NCBI RefSeq assembly: GCF_900156345.1
Contig: NZ_FTPP01000001.1
Coordinates: 1,674,001 to 1,738,000 of the forward strand
Reading direction: 5' to 3'
Source: Pontibacter indicus
GTDB taxonomy: Bacteria > Bacteroidota > Bacteroidia > Cytophagales > Hymenobacteraceae
Length of the DNA: 64,000 bases
Positions 8,916 to 17,606 of the stretch are shown one piece after another; the stretch's first letter is position 1, and each line of letters begins with the position of its first letter. Made by a program: the position numbers and the translations under genes. The notes under the pieces were generated by a model, which did not search any database, was not told the origin of the DNA, and saw only the letters and a list, made by a program, of their open reading frames with translations.

Positions 8916-8927
8916 TGACAAATATCA
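8916..8927. promoter_or_regulatory. CRP/FNR-like site, distal copy, upstream of hemN
   Basis: TGACAAATATCA resembles the TGAC-N4-GTCA half-sites of the CRP/FNR superfamily, with one changed half. Its centre lies 53 bp (about five helical turns) from the better copy at 8969. Confidence 0.4.
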
Positions 8928-8968
8928 CCCCGCTGCCCTGCCTTAAATTTCGGGAAAAGCACGCTGAC

Positions 8969-8980
8969 TGACAAATGTCA
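8969..8980. promoter_or_regulatory. CRP/FNR-like site, proximal copy, upstream of hemN
   Basis: TGACAAATGTCA has perfect TGAC/GTCA half-sites around four bases. It lies about 43 bp upstream of the transcription start that would follow from the -7 box at 9004-9011, which is where a class II CRP/FNR activator binds. hemN encodes the oxygen-independent enzyme, so oxygen-linked control is sensible. Confidence 0.5.
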
Positions 8981-9003
8981 TTTCTTAGCCGGCCTGCGTG
9001 CCC

Positions 9004-9011
9004 GACCTTTG
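9004..9011 (+). promoter_or_regulatory. Candidate Bacteroidota -7 box for hemN
   Basis: GACCTTTG differs from the TAnnTTTG consensus at its first base only. It sits 51 bp before the hemN start codon. Confidence 0.35.
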
Positions 9012-9061
9012 TAACCGTAATGGAGCAGACGTCTGCTTCGGTATAATTAAGAAGAATTACT

Positions 9062-10432
9062 ATGAATACTGCTGTCACCCCTGCTGAACTACTGGCCAAG
9101 TACGACGTACCCTCGCCACGATATACCAGCTACCCCACTGTGCCGTTCTGGGACGAAAAGCCCCTGACCGAGGAGCGCTGGATGAGCCATGTGCAGCAGG
9201 CTTTCCGCAAGACCAATAGCAAAGATGGCATCAGTCTATACCTGCACCTGCCTTTCTGTGAGGCCTTGTGTACGTACTGTGGCTGTAACAAGCGCATCAC
9301 CAAAAACCACGCGGTGGAGTCGCCCTACCTGGAGGCGCTGCTGAAAGAGTGGGACCAGTACCTGGCTCTTTTTGATGAGAAGCCACGCATCACGGAGCTG
9401 CATCTGGGCGGCGGCACGCCTACCTTCTTCAGCGCCGCCAACCTCAAAAACCTGCTGGAGCGTCTGCTCGAGAAAGCCGAGATCACACCGGATGCGGCCT
9501 TCAGCATTGAGGTGCATCCGAACGCCACGAACCGTGAACAACTGGAGGTGCTTTACGACCTGGGCTTCCGCAGGCTGAGCGTCGGCATACAGGACTTCGA
9601 TCCTTACGTGCAACTGGTCATCAACCGTATCCAGACATTCGAGAAGACAAAAGAAATCTTTGACATTGCCCGTGAGATCGGCTATACCTCCATCAACGGC
9701 GACATCATCTACGGACTGCCGCACCAGACCGCGAAGAGCGTACGCCATACCATTGAGAAAGTAAAAGAACTGCGTCCGGAGCGCATCGCCTTCTACAGCT
9801 ACGCGCACGTGCCGTGGAAAAGCAAAGGACAGCGCCGTTACTCCGAAGCCGACCTGCCTGCACCGGAAGTAAAACGCGGTTTGTATGAACTGGGCCGCGC
9901 CATGTTAGAAGATGCCGGTTACATCGAAACCGGTATGGACCACTTCGCTTTGCCAGAGGATGAGCTGTGCATTGCATCCGCCAATGGCACTTTGCACCGC
10001 AACTTCATGGGCTATACCCCGCGCCATACCGAGCTGCTGATCGGCTTGGGCTGCTCCAGCATCTCCGACACGGGCACGGCCTTTATGCAGAACGTCAAGG
10101 AAGTAGAAGCCTACGAAGAAGCCGTTCTGACCGGTCACCTGCCAATCCTGAAAGGCCACGAACTGACCGGTGAGGACATGCTGCTGCGCACCCACATCCA
10201 AAACCTGATGTGCCGCGACTACACCAGCTGGAATCCTGAAGAGTTGCCTTACTTTGTAGATGCCCTCATGCGCCTGCAGCCGCTTGCCGACGATGGCCTG
10301 GTCGAATACAGCAACCACGACATACAGGTGCTGCCCGCTGGCAAGCCCTTCATACGCAACATTGCCATGTGCCTGGATTCCCGCCTGTGGGCCAGTAAGT
10401 TAACGGTGCCTGTTTTCAGTAAGTCTGTTTAA
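9062..10432 (+). CDS. hemN: Oxygen-independent coproporphyrinogen III oxidase
   Basis: The 456-residue protein carries the radical-SAM signature C66-x3-C70-x2-C73 in HLPFCEALCTYCGC, the GGGTP motif (about 117-121) and the HemN C-terminal domain, and has the usual HemN length. It decarboxylates two propionate side chains of coproporphyrinogen III to give protoporphyrinogen IX without oxygen, in the cytoplasm. The YTSYPTVPFW N-terminus is typical of true HemN rather than HemW. hemJ, the next haem step, follows 114 bp downstream. Two CRP/FNR-like sites lie upstream. Confidence 0.95.
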   Translation: MNTAVTPAELLAKYDVPSPRYTSYPTVPFWDEKPLTEERWMSHVQQAFRKTNSKDGISLYLHLPFCEALCTYCGCNKRITKNHAVESPYLEALLKEWDQYLALFDEKPRITELHLGGGTPTFFSAANLKNLLERLLEKAEITPDAAFSIEVHPNATNREQLEVLYDLGFRRLSVGIQDFDPYVQLVINRIQTFEKTKEIFDIAREIGYTSINGDIIYGLPHQTAKSVRHTIEKVKELRPERIAFYSYAHVPWKSKGQRRYSEADLPAPEVKRGLYELGRAMLEDAGYIETGMDHFALPEDELCIASANGTLHRNFMGYTPRHTELLIGLGCSSISDTGTAFMQNVKEVEAYEEAVLTGHLPILKGHELTGEDMLLRTHIQNLMCRDYTSWNPEELPYFVDALMRLQPLADDGLVEYSNHDIQVLPAGKPFIRNIAMCLDSRLWASKLTVPVFSKSV

Positions 10433-10472
10433 GGTGAGAGGATTGATTTTGTAATTATTCAGACTGAAGAGC

Positions 10473-10512
10473 AAAGTCCGGGTACCGCAGGGTATGCCGG
10501 GCTTTTGTTTTT
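10473..10512 (+). terminator. Terminator after hemN
   Basis: Arms AAAGTCCGG (10473-10481) and CCGGGCTTT (10497-10505) pair with one G-T wobble, followed by a T-rich tail. It separates hemN from hemJ, so hemJ may have its own promoter. Confidence 0.55.
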
Positions 10513-10546
10513 ACTTACCTTTGCCGGAACAGCACCCTAACGTCCT

Positions 10547-11095
10547 ATGCCTTACTTATACCTGAAAGCGCTGCACATCATTTTTGTGGTGACCTGGTTT
10601 GCAGGTTTGTTCTATATCGTGCGCCTGTTCATTTACTTTGCTGAGGCCGCGGAGAAGCCGGAGCCGGAGCGCAGCATCCTGCAAAGCCAGTTCCGCATCA
10701 TGCAGAAGCGCCTGTGGTACGGCATCACCTGGCCCTCGGCCATCCTGACACTCATCTTTGGTACCAGCATCGTGGTCACCCTTGGTTTGTACGACCAATT
10801 CCCGGGCTGGCTGGTCTGGAAGCTGGCTTTTGTGGTGTGCCTCTATTTGTACCACTTTCTTTGTCATAGCATCTTCAAACAACAGCAAAATGGCATCATT
10901 CGGTATACCTCTACCCAACTGCGTATCTGGAACGAGGTGGCCACGGTCTTCCTGATCGCCATTGTGTTTCTGGTAGTGCTCAAAAGCGCGCTGAGCATGG
11001 TGTGGGGCATTGTGGGACTGCTGCTGTTTTCGGCTATGCTAATGCTGGCTATTCGCATCTACAAACGCGCCCGCGAAGCGAAACAGTCGCGCTAA
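10547..11095 (+). CDS. hemJ: Protoporphyrinogen oxidase HemJ family protein
   Basis: This 182-residue membrane protein has four or five helices. Helix 1 carries His10 in KALHIIFVVTWFAGLFY followed by R26, the pattern that marks the HemJ (UPF0093) family, and RIWNEVATV lies in the later part. HemJ oxidises protoporphyrinogen IX to protoporphyrin IX in the inner membrane and binds haem itself. Its position right after hemN supports the assignment. Its length is normal for the family. Confidence 0.88.
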   Translation: MPYLYLKALHIIFVVTWFAGLFYIVRLFIYFAEAAEKPEPERSILQSQFRIMQKRLWYGITWPSAILTLIFGTSIVVTLGLYDQFPGWLVWKLAFVVCLYLYHFLCHSIFKQQQNGIIRYTSTQLRIWNEVATVFLIAIVFLVVLKSALSMVWGIVGLLLFSAMLMLAIRIYKRAREAKQSR

Positions 11096-11154
11096 ACCAG
11101 CTAACAATTCGTGCTTTGCGCCAGATTCCGTACCTTTGAACAAACACACAACAC

Positions 11155-11814
11155 ATGAAACAAGCCGCTCTGAAGCCGAACGAGAGAGAACTGATCAAAC
11201 TGATACGCTTTTTTAGCAAGCGTGCTGCCAAGCTGATGGAGGAGGGAGAGCTTAGCGCGGAACATTCCCAACTGACCGCTGCCTGCCAGAACCTGGAAAC
11301 ACAGTTGATCACGCACGCCAATAACCGCAGCGCCATCATGGACAAGCGGGAGCGCCTGCTCAACCTCATCGAAGACAACGCCCAGTGCCCCAAGTGCAGC
11401 AAAGCCGACATGCTGAAGCGCACCGGGTCCACCACCAACGAGTACGGCTGGAAGTGCAACACCTACAAGTGCCGCCGCTGCAACACGGGCTTTACCTGGA
11501 ACCGCCCCAACAACCCCTGGGACATGGTCGAGTTTCTGGAAATGTACATCGGGCAGTTGCAACTGGCCATGGCCGCCGAGCAAAACCAGCAAGTGATCCA
11601 CCAGACCGAAGACGCTGTAATTCAGATGAAAGACAGCCTGAACCGCCTGCGCCCGGTACTCCAAACTTCAGACGAAGAAGTGGACGCCCTGCAGCAGAAG
11701 GAAAAGGAAATGGACAAGCTGATCCACCAATTCAAAACCTACCTGCAGATCGAAAAGATCAAGCTGAACGCTTATCCGGAAGAGGAAGCTGAAGAGGAGG
11801 AAGATAATCAGTAA
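11155..11814 (+). CDS. Uncharacterised zinc-ribbon protein with flanking coiled coils
   Basis: The 219-residue protein has a predicted helical N-terminal half (about 1-75), a four-cysteine knot in the middle (C78-x2-C81 and C106-x2-C109, with C101 nearby) typical of a zinc ribbon, then a long charged helix (about 120-205) likely to form a coiled coil, and an acidic Glu-rich tail. There is no signal peptide or membrane segment. I do not recognise a named family. It starts 60 bp after hemJ on the same strand and may be co-transcribed with it. Confidence 0.7.
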   Translation: MKQAALKPNERELIKLIRFFSKRAAKLMEEGELSAEHSQLTAACQNLETQLITHANNRSAIMDKRERLLNLIEDNAQCPKCSKADMLKRTGSTTNEYGWKCNTYKCRRCNTGFTWNRPNNPWDMVEFLEMYIGQLQLAMAAEQNQQVIHQTEDAVIQMKDSLNRLRPVLQTSDEEVDALQQKEKEMDKLIHQFKTYLQIEKIKLNAYPEEEAEEEEDNQ

Positions 11815-11928
11815 GCCGTTCGCTTAAAGAATTTCTGACCAAGGTATAGCAGACTCAAAATCGTTTCCTTTTTGTCATCCTGAGCGCAGGTGTAATCACT
11901 CCTAAATCAGTAGGCCCACAAAACAAAA

Positions 11929-11971
11929 AAACCGGTGCAGCAGGTAATTCCTATACCTGCTGCACCGGTTT
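11929..11971 (-). terminator. Strong bidirectional terminator hairpin
   Basis: A perfect 18-bp stem (11929-11946 with 11954-11971) has a 7-base loop and T-runs on both strands. It lies between the zinc-ribbon gene and the convergent pseudouridine synthase gene. The upper stem is made of a CAGGTA/TACCTG pair, part of the motif repeated across the window. Confidence 0.85.
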
Positions 11972-11990
11972 TTCGCTTTCAGTTACCTGC

Positions 11991-13001
11991 TTAGCGTCTC
12001 TTACGTCCACCGCCTTTGGCTGCCGGGGCGTTGCGGCTGGCGCCTCTGGCACCTGCGCTGCTCTTACCACCAGACTTTTTAGCGCCCGGTCCTTTCGAAG
12101 CACCGCGCTGCCCTCTGCCGCCTTTGGCATCACTTGTTCCAAAACTGCTTTTCTTGCCCGCTCCGCCCTCTTTCCGGGCTGGTCGGTTGCTTGTAGGTGA
12201 CTTCTTGCGAGCAGGCTGAGAAGTGGACGTTTGATTCGTCGCTGCCTTCTTTTTGCTCACGGAGCCTTCTTCAGTTTTTGCGGAGTCGGCCACCTGACTC
12301 TGGATCTCAGCAATTTCCTCGTCGGTGAGTTCGCGCCACTGGCCGAGCGGGAGTTTGGCCAGGGTGATGTTCATGATGCGGATGCGCTGCAGGGTCTGCA
12401 CTTCGTAACCCAGCGTTTCAGTCATGCGTCGGATTTGGCGGTTCATGCCCTGCGTGAGGATGATGCGGAACTTGTTCGCTCCCAGTTGCTCCACGAAGCA
12501 CTTCTTCGTGTTTACACCCAGAATCGACACGCCGCTGCTCATTTTCTTCACAAAATCCTCATTGATCGGCTTGTCCACCGTCACGATGTACTCTTTCTCG
12601 TGCCTGTTGCCAGCCCGCAGAATCTTGTTTACGATGTCGCCGTCGTTGGTCAGGAAGATCAGACCCTCGGAATCTTTGTCGAGGCGGCCAATCGGAAAAA
12701 TGCGCTCCGGGTAGTTGACAAAGCGGATGATATTGTCGCGCTGCGAGAGATCGGTAGTGGTTTCGATACCAGCTGGTTTGTTGAGCGCCAGGTATACGGG
12801 TGGCACCTGGTCGATCTGCAGCGTTTTGCCATCTACCTGTACCTTGTCCTTAGCCCTTACGCGGGCGCCAACCTCCGGCAATTTGCCGTTCACCAGCACC
12901 CTCCCCTGCTCGATCAGTTTGTCGGCTTCGCGGCGCGAGCAAATGCCCGATTCGCTGATGAATTTATTTAGGCGGATGCCCTCGGCTGTGTGTTGTGTCA
13001 T
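11991..13001 (-). CDS. rluF: 23S rRNA pseudouridine synthase, RluF-like, with long basic tail
   Basis: The product is 336 residues from the ATG at 13001; a TTG three codons upstream is in frame but less likely. An S4 RNA-binding domain (about 10-60) precedes the RsuA/RluB/E/F catalytic domain with Asp108 in the family motif [22 protein letters not shown] and [12 protein letters not shown] resemble RluF, which makes pseudouridine in 23S rRNA near position 2604 (E. coli numbering). The last 100 or so residues are a Lys/Arg/Gly/Ser/Ala-rich tail that E. coli RluF lacks, probably a flexible RNA-binding extension. The catalytic family is certain; the exact target uridine is not. Confidence 0.85.
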   Translation of the reverse strand: MTQHTAEGIRLNKFISESGICSRREADKLIEQGRVLVNGKLPEVGARVRAKDKVQVDGKTLQIDQVPPVYLALNKPAGIETTTDLSQRDNIIRFVNYPERIFPIGRLDKDSEGLIFLTNDGDIVNKILRAGNRHEKEYIVTVDKPINEDFVKKMSSGVSILGVNTKKCFVEQLGANKFRIILTQGMNRQIRRMTETLGYEVQTLQRIRIMNITLAKLPLGQWRELTDEEIAEIQSQVADSAKTEEGSVSKKKAATNQTSTSQPARKKSPTSNRPARKEGGAGKKSSFGTSDAKGGRGQRGASKGPGAKKSGGKSSAGARGASRNAPAAKGGGRKRR

Positions 13002-13091
13002 AATTAGCAATAGGCCCAGGTATAGCCCGGCCCCGTATGGTATACCTTGTAAAATAACGAGAAATCTTCAGCAAAAGCTAACCCTAGCAGC

Positions 13092-14003
13092 CTACAGCCC
13101 TTGCACTAGCAGGTACCAGATGGCCAGCGTGATGAAGGAAAGCGGGATGCCAAACCCCACCATCATGGAAGCCAGTCGGGGTTTGAGTGCGTAGGAAATG
13201 GCCACGATGGAGGCCGTGATCATGGGCGCCATACCTGCCTCCAGGATGCTCACCTGCACCAACGGACCGCGCGCGCCCAGCACCAGCACATAAAGCACAT
13301 AGATCAGCAGCGGAGCCAGAATCAGCTGAAAGGCAAGGCCCAGGAACAGAAAGCGCCAGTGCTTACTCTTGCGTTCGATGCGGAGTTGCATGCCCACGCT
13401 TACCAACGCCAACGGCGTCACGGTGCTGCCCAGGCGGTTGAAGACATCTTTCAGATCGTCTGAAAAGTGCAGGTTGGCCACGTTCATAGCAAAGGCGACC
13501 ATAAATACGATGAAGGGCGGGAAAGTGAGAATCTTGAGGCCAATGGCTTTGAAATCGGGCTGTCCTTTGGAGAAGTAGGCGGCCAGGGCGATGCCTAACG
13601 TCGACACCACTACAAAAGTCCCGGGCAGGTCGACGAGGATCGCCGTCTGCAAACCCTGCTGTCCGTACAGTGCCTCGATGATCGGGAAACCGACGAACGA
13701 GGTATTGCCTAGCCCGGCCGTCAGAATAAGGCAGCCAATCAGCTTTTTGGACCAGCCATACATGTGGCCCAGGGTATAGAAGAACGCCGCCGCCGCTACA
13801 AAGCAGATCCAAGCCACGCCCACGGGTAACAGCACCGTGCTGTCGAGTTTTACTTCAGGTATGGCATAGAGCGCCAGCGCAGGCAGCGAAATATGGATGA
13901 TGAACTGGTTGAGCACCACAGGCGATGAGCTCGGGAAAGCCGGTACTCGCCGCAGCAACACCCCCACGATCAGGCACAGAAAAAGTAAGATGATACTGCT
14001 CAT
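13092..14003 (-). CDS. AEC family transporter
   Basis: This 303-residue, very hydrophobic protein has about ten membrane helices in two similar halves, as in the auxin efflux carrier (AEC) family. Recognisable segments are NQFIIHISLPALALYAIP in the first half, GLGNTSFVGFPI in the middle, and the second-half repeat EAGMAPMITASIVA. AEC proteins are secondary transporters of small organic acids such as malate. No neighbour reveals the substrate. Confidence 0.88.
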   Translation of the reverse strand: MSSIILLFLCLIVGVLLRRVPAFPSSSPVVLNQFIIHISLPALALYAIPEVKLDSTVLLPVGVAWICFVAAAAFFYTLGHMYGWSKKLIGCLILTAGLGNTSFVGFPIIEALYGQQGLQTAILVDLPGTFVVVSTLGIALAAYFSKGQPDFKAIGLKILTFPPFIVFMVAFAMNVANLHFSDDLKDVFNRLGSTVTPLALVSVGMQLRIERKSKHWRFLFLGLAFQLILAPLLIYVLYVLVLGARGPLVQVSILEAGMAPMITASIVAISYALKPRLASMMVGFGIPLSFITLAIWYLLVQGL

Positions 14004-14181
14004 GCAGGCTCCGGTCTAGATGAAACCGCAAAACTAGGTATACGTGAATTGGAATGGGGTATAGAACAGGAGAAAAATTATACAGCTATACCTCCGAGCT
14101 GCCATGGCTGCATCCTTGGAAGGCTATCTCCCCGCTCCCAGGTACGCGGAGAGGAGCATAAAGAATAGCTGATGCTCCAGG

Positions 14182-15111
14182 TTAAACTTTCTTGAACAGC
14201 TCTGCGATCATGCACCGGATGCTGCCGCCCCCCGCCTGCTCGATTACGTGGATGGGCGGGTATAGCAGGTACTCGTTGTGGGCTTGCACACGCTCCAGCT
14301 GCAGCGGCGTCAGACTTTCATAAGCCGCCTTCGACATCACCAAAATGCGCTCACCCAGCTGGTTTTCAACCTGCAGCATGTTGCCTGCAAAGTGCTGGTA
14401 GGTTTGTTCTTTTGAGATCTCAATGATCTCTTTCCCGCTCTCGCTCAGGCTGTCGCGTAGTTTCTGGCGGTCTTGCACTGCCACTGTGTCCAGCGCCACA
14501 ATCGCATAGGTGTCGCCAATGCACATCATCACGTTGGTGTGGTAGATCAGTTCGCCTGCTGCCCCATAGGCCTTAAAGGTATGCGCCTGGTAGCCCAGCC
14601 TGTCGCAGAACTGCTGCAGCACCTCAACATTTGTACGCGGCGATACAGCAGCGTAGGCAATTTTGTTGACGCGATCGAGCACCATGCTGCCCGTTCCTTC
14701 CAGGAATACCGGTGTCTCCTGCTCCTCAAAAGACTCCAGCATCACATGCTCGCCGCACCCACAGGCGTTCTTAATTTGTTCGATCACCTTTGGGCGGCGC
14801 TCTTTCCTTCTACTCGGCGATGCCATCGGGTACGTCACCAGTTGCCCCTCGGCGTGGGTGGAGAACCAGTTGTTCGGAAACACAGAGTCGGGTGTACCTG
14901 CATTCTCCGGGTCGCGAAGAGTAATCACCTCTACGCCCAGGTTCCGCAGTTCCGCCACGGCATTCCGGAACTCCAGCACGGCAATGTCTTGTATTTGGCT
15001 TGGGGTGAAGTCACGGGATTCTTTTTGAAAGGAGTTGGTGGAGGCCGCCTCTGGGTTATAGCCAAAGCCTGTCGGCTCGATCATGAGGATGGTGGAGGTG
15101 GTTTGTTTCAT
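14182..15111 (-). CDS. ctlX: Citrulline utilisation hydrolase CtlX-type amidinotransferase-fold enzyme
   Basis: The protein is 309 residues. The guanidine-modifying fold is shown by Asp75 in PDSVFPNNW, Glu138 in FLEGTGSMVLDR, His191 in IYHTNVMMCIGD and the catalytic Cys300 in GGGSIRCMIAELF near the C-terminus. This is the CtlX group, common in Bacteroidota, reported to hydrolyse citrulline. It is shorter than bacterial arginine deiminase (about 400 residues) and lacks that enzyme's helical insert. No carbamate kinase or ornithine carbamoyltransferase lies nearby. Confidence 0.85.
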   Translation of the reverse strand: MKQTTSTILMIEPTGFGYNPEAASTNSFQKESRDFTPSQIQDIAVLEFRNAVAELRNLGVEVITLRDPENAGTPDSVFPNNWFSTHAEGQLVTYPMASPSRRKERRPKVIEQIKNACGCGEHVMLESFEEQETPVFLEGTGSMVLDRVNKIAYAAVSPRTNVEVLQQFCDRLGYQAHTFKAYGAAGELIYHTNVMMCIGDTYAIVALDTVAVQDRQKLRDSLSESGKEIIEISKEQTYQHFAGNMLQVENQLGERILVMSKAAYESLTPLQLERVQAHNEYLLYPPIHVIEQAGGGSIRCMIAELFKKV

Positions 15112-15667
15112 GGTAGCGTGTATACCTACAAATATACTTTGTTTCCAGCAAAGGTATAGTGTTCTTCTCTCTAGCTAATCCAGGCTATGGTTTGCTAGTT
15201 AGTGCGCCCATGTGTTTGTAATTATGGTTCTTTGAGGGTATAAGTATAGGTATAGCAACTGCTTCTGTTGCATAATTTGCCTTAGCCAGGCGGGACGCTG
15301 TTTCGCCTGTGCGGCGGGCACTCACTTTTTTCCTTGATGAAAATAAAGAGGGCCCCTACCCCCATTCGCTGAACGCTCTTGACAGGGGGACCCCTTCACC
15401 CCCAACAGTGGATAGTCATTAGGCGCACCTTGTATAGCTAGTTGTTGCATAGCCTGCTGATAGTTAGTCTTGCTATACCTGCCAGGGGCATTTATAGTTT
15501 GTGACAGAAACATCAAAGCCTATGCCGTGAACTGGTAGCTGCAGAAATTCCCCTCTTGGGAGGGGCAGGGGTGGGTTAATCGTACACGAAAATCCTATTT
15601 CTGACAAATAAAAAAACCGGCTATACCTTATGCAGGTATAGCCGGTTTAACAATTATCAATCAACAA
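15112..15667. other. 556-bp intergenic stretch with short hairpins and G/C runs
   Basis: I see no convincing gene. A 64-codon minus-strand reading frame (15322-15516) has an unlikely composition. The stretch holds several copies of the TATACCT motif, a G/C-run block (about 15340-15410), a perfect 6-bp hairpin CCCCTC-TTGG-GAGGGG at 15550-15565 followed by another G-run, and the terminator at 15614-15648. The G/C-run blocks look like decayed dispersed repeats. Confidence 0.5.
15614..15648 (-). terminator. Terminator of aminopeptidase P gene built from paired repeat motifs
   Basis: A perfect 15-bp stem, 15614-15628 with 15634-15648, has a 5-base loop and a T-run on the minus strand. The two arms are an inverted pair of the window's repeated motif (GGCTATACCT and AGGTATAGCC). 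Confidence 0.85.
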
Positions 15668-17446
15668 CTAAACAGCTTTCGCCTTTTCCTTCAGCCAGTT
15701 AAGTTCTTCTTCGCTCAAATGCGGACCTAACTTCTCTACTACCAATTGGTTATAATCGTTCAGCCATTGGATCTGGCGCTCGTCCAGCAGCTCTTTCTTC
15801 ACCGGAGCGGTATCAATTAGCGCCAGCGTCAGGTGTTCGAAGGTAAAGAATTCGCCGAAATCATTGGCCTCGTCCGGAATGGTGAGCACCAGGTTCTCGA
15901 TGCGGATACCGTACTGGTTTGGTCTGTAAATGCCGGGCTCTACCGAGGTGATCATGCCCAGTTCGATGTCCACGGGTGTGGGCGACGGGTTGAACACATG
16001 CGGACCTTCGTGCACGTTCAGGGCAAAACCAACGCCGTGACCGGTGCCGTGACCGTAGTTGCGGGCGTGGTCCCAGAGCGGTTTGCGGGTAATGGCGTCG
16101 ATCTGGTAGCCGCGGGTGCCTTTCGGGAAACGGGCAGTGGCGCCGTCGATCATGCCTTTCAGCACGAGGGTATAGTCAGTCTTCTCTGCGTCGGTGAGGT
16201 TACCCAGCGATACCACACGGGTGATGTCGGTGGTGCCGGTGGTGTACTGTCCGCCGGAGTCGAGGAGGAATAGGCCGTCGGCTTTCAGTTCCACGTCGCT
16301 CTCCGGCGTTGCTTTGTAGTGCGGCAGGGCGCCGTGTGCTTTGTAGCCGGCAATGGTATCAAAGCTCTCACCGATGAAGCCCTCTTGCTCTGCCCGGAAA
16401 TCGCGCAATATGTCTGCTACTGATATCTCCGTGATGGTAGTTTTGCCCAGGTTTTCCTCTAGCCACTTGAAAAAGCGGGTCAGGGCCACGCCGTCCTTCA
16501 CCATCGTTTTGCGGGTGTTCTCTACCTCCACTTCATTTTTAACAGCCTTAAAGAACGTGGTTGGGTTGGTGTTCTGGATTACGCGCACGCCATCTGGCAA
16601 CTGCTTGTACAGGGCGTAGCAGTTGCGTTTCGGGTCGATCAGGATCGAGGAACCAGCAGGCAGCTCGGCCAGCAGACGCTCCACCATTTCGTAAGGCTGC
16701 AGTTCCACACCATCGGCCATCAGTTTCTTCTTGTCGGCTTCGCTCAGTTTTGCCTGGTCAATGAATAGCACGGCGTTCTCCTGACTGATGAGCGCAAAGC
16801 TCAGCACCACGGGGTTGCACTTCACATCGGCACCGCGCATGTTGAAGAGCCAAGCCATGTCGTCGAGCGAGGAAATCAGGTGGTAGTCGGCGCGCTGCTT
16901 TTGGAGCGACTTACGCAGTTTTTCCAGCTTGGCCGTGGTAGATTGTCCGGTTAGCTCCTCTCCCAGCAGGTAGGCCGGCGCAGTTGGCAGGTCTGGACGG
17001 CCTTCCCAGATCGGGTCCAGCAGATCGCGGTCGGTGGCTAGCGCTATGCCGAGCGGAGCCAGTTCCTGTTCCAGCAGTTCGGCCAAACCTACAGAAATCA
17101 GTTTCGCATCGTAGCCCACAGTCTCGCCCTGGTTCAGACGGCCAGCCAGCCAGCCAATGTACTCCGGCGCGTGCTGCACCTGCAGCTTTACCAGCTCAAA
17201 ACCGCTGGCTGCCAACTGGTCCACGGCCTGTTCAAAATAGCGGGCATCGGTCCAAAGACCGGCAAAGTCCTGGGTGATGACCAGGGTGCCGGCTGAGCCT
17301 GTGAAGCCCGAGGCAAAGTAAATGCACTTGTATCGGTCGGGCAGGTATTCGCTGATATGCGGATCTGCAGAAGGGATGATGTAGGCGCTCAGCCCCTGCT
17401 CTTTCATTTGCTGGCGTATGGCGGCCAGTCTTTCTGTATAACTCAT
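15668..17446 (-). CDS. Aminopeptidase P family protein (Xaa-Pro aminopeptidase, M24B)
   Basis: The product is 592 residues in three domains: two creatinase-like N-terminal domains and a C-terminal pita-bread domain. The five metal ligands are in place: Asp396 in LLDSGGQ, Asp407 in GTTDITR, His470 in GHGTGHGVG, Glu503 in SVEPGIY and Glu517 in RIENLVL. The three-domain length matches cytosolic XPNPEP1-type enzymes rather than the 440-residue E. coli PepP. It removes N-terminal residues that precede proline. There is no signal peptide. Confidence 0.93.
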   Translation of the reverse strand: MSYTERLAAIRQQMKEQGLSAYIIPSADPHISEYLPDRYKCIYFASGFTGSAGTLVITQDFAGLWTDARYFEQAVDQLAASGFELVKLQVQHAPEYIGWLAGRLNQGETVGYDAKLISVGLAELLEQELAPLGIALATDRDLLDPIWEGRPDLPTAPAYLLGEELTGQSTTAKLEKLRKSLQKQRADYHLISSLDDMAWLFNMRGADVKCNPVVLSFALISQENAVLFIDQAKLSEADKKKLMADGVELQPYEMVERLLAELPAGSSILIDPKRNCYALYKQLPDGVRVIQNTNPTTFFKAVKNEVEVENTRKTMVKDGVALTRFFKWLEENLGKTTITEISVADILRDFRAEQEGFIGESFDTIAGYKAHGALPHYKATPESDVELKADGLFLLDSGGQYTTGTTDITRVVSLGNLTDAEKTDYTLVLKGMIDGATARFPKGTRGYQIDAITRKPLWDHARNYGHGTGHGVGFALNVHEGPHVFNPSPTPVDIELGMITSVEPGIYRPNQYGIRIENLVLTIPDEANDFGEFFTFEHLTLALIDTAPVKKELLDERQIQWLNDYNQLVVEKLGPHLSEEELNWLKEKAKAV

Positions 17447-17606
17447 AGGTATGGTTGCTTTGTGAAAGAGGCAAATTAAGGAAAGATGGGGAGAAATGCG
17501 CAGTCCCGGGTCCAGATTGGTGGCTTGCCGACTGGTTAATTTTTACCTGGATGGAAAATATCAGCTGGAAAACGGAAGGCTATACCTTATGAGAAGGAAG
17601 GTGCCT

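Noticed and set aside
8009..8971. Plus-strand open frame of 320 codons over the PLP-enzyme gene
   Set aside because: The minus strand encodes a full D-threonine aldolase-type enzyme with all motifs; the plus-strand product has no recognisable feature.
15322..15516. 64-codon minus-strand frame in the 15.1-15.7 kb spacer
   Set aside because: It runs through G/C-run blocks that look like non-coding repeat remains; no domain or start signal.
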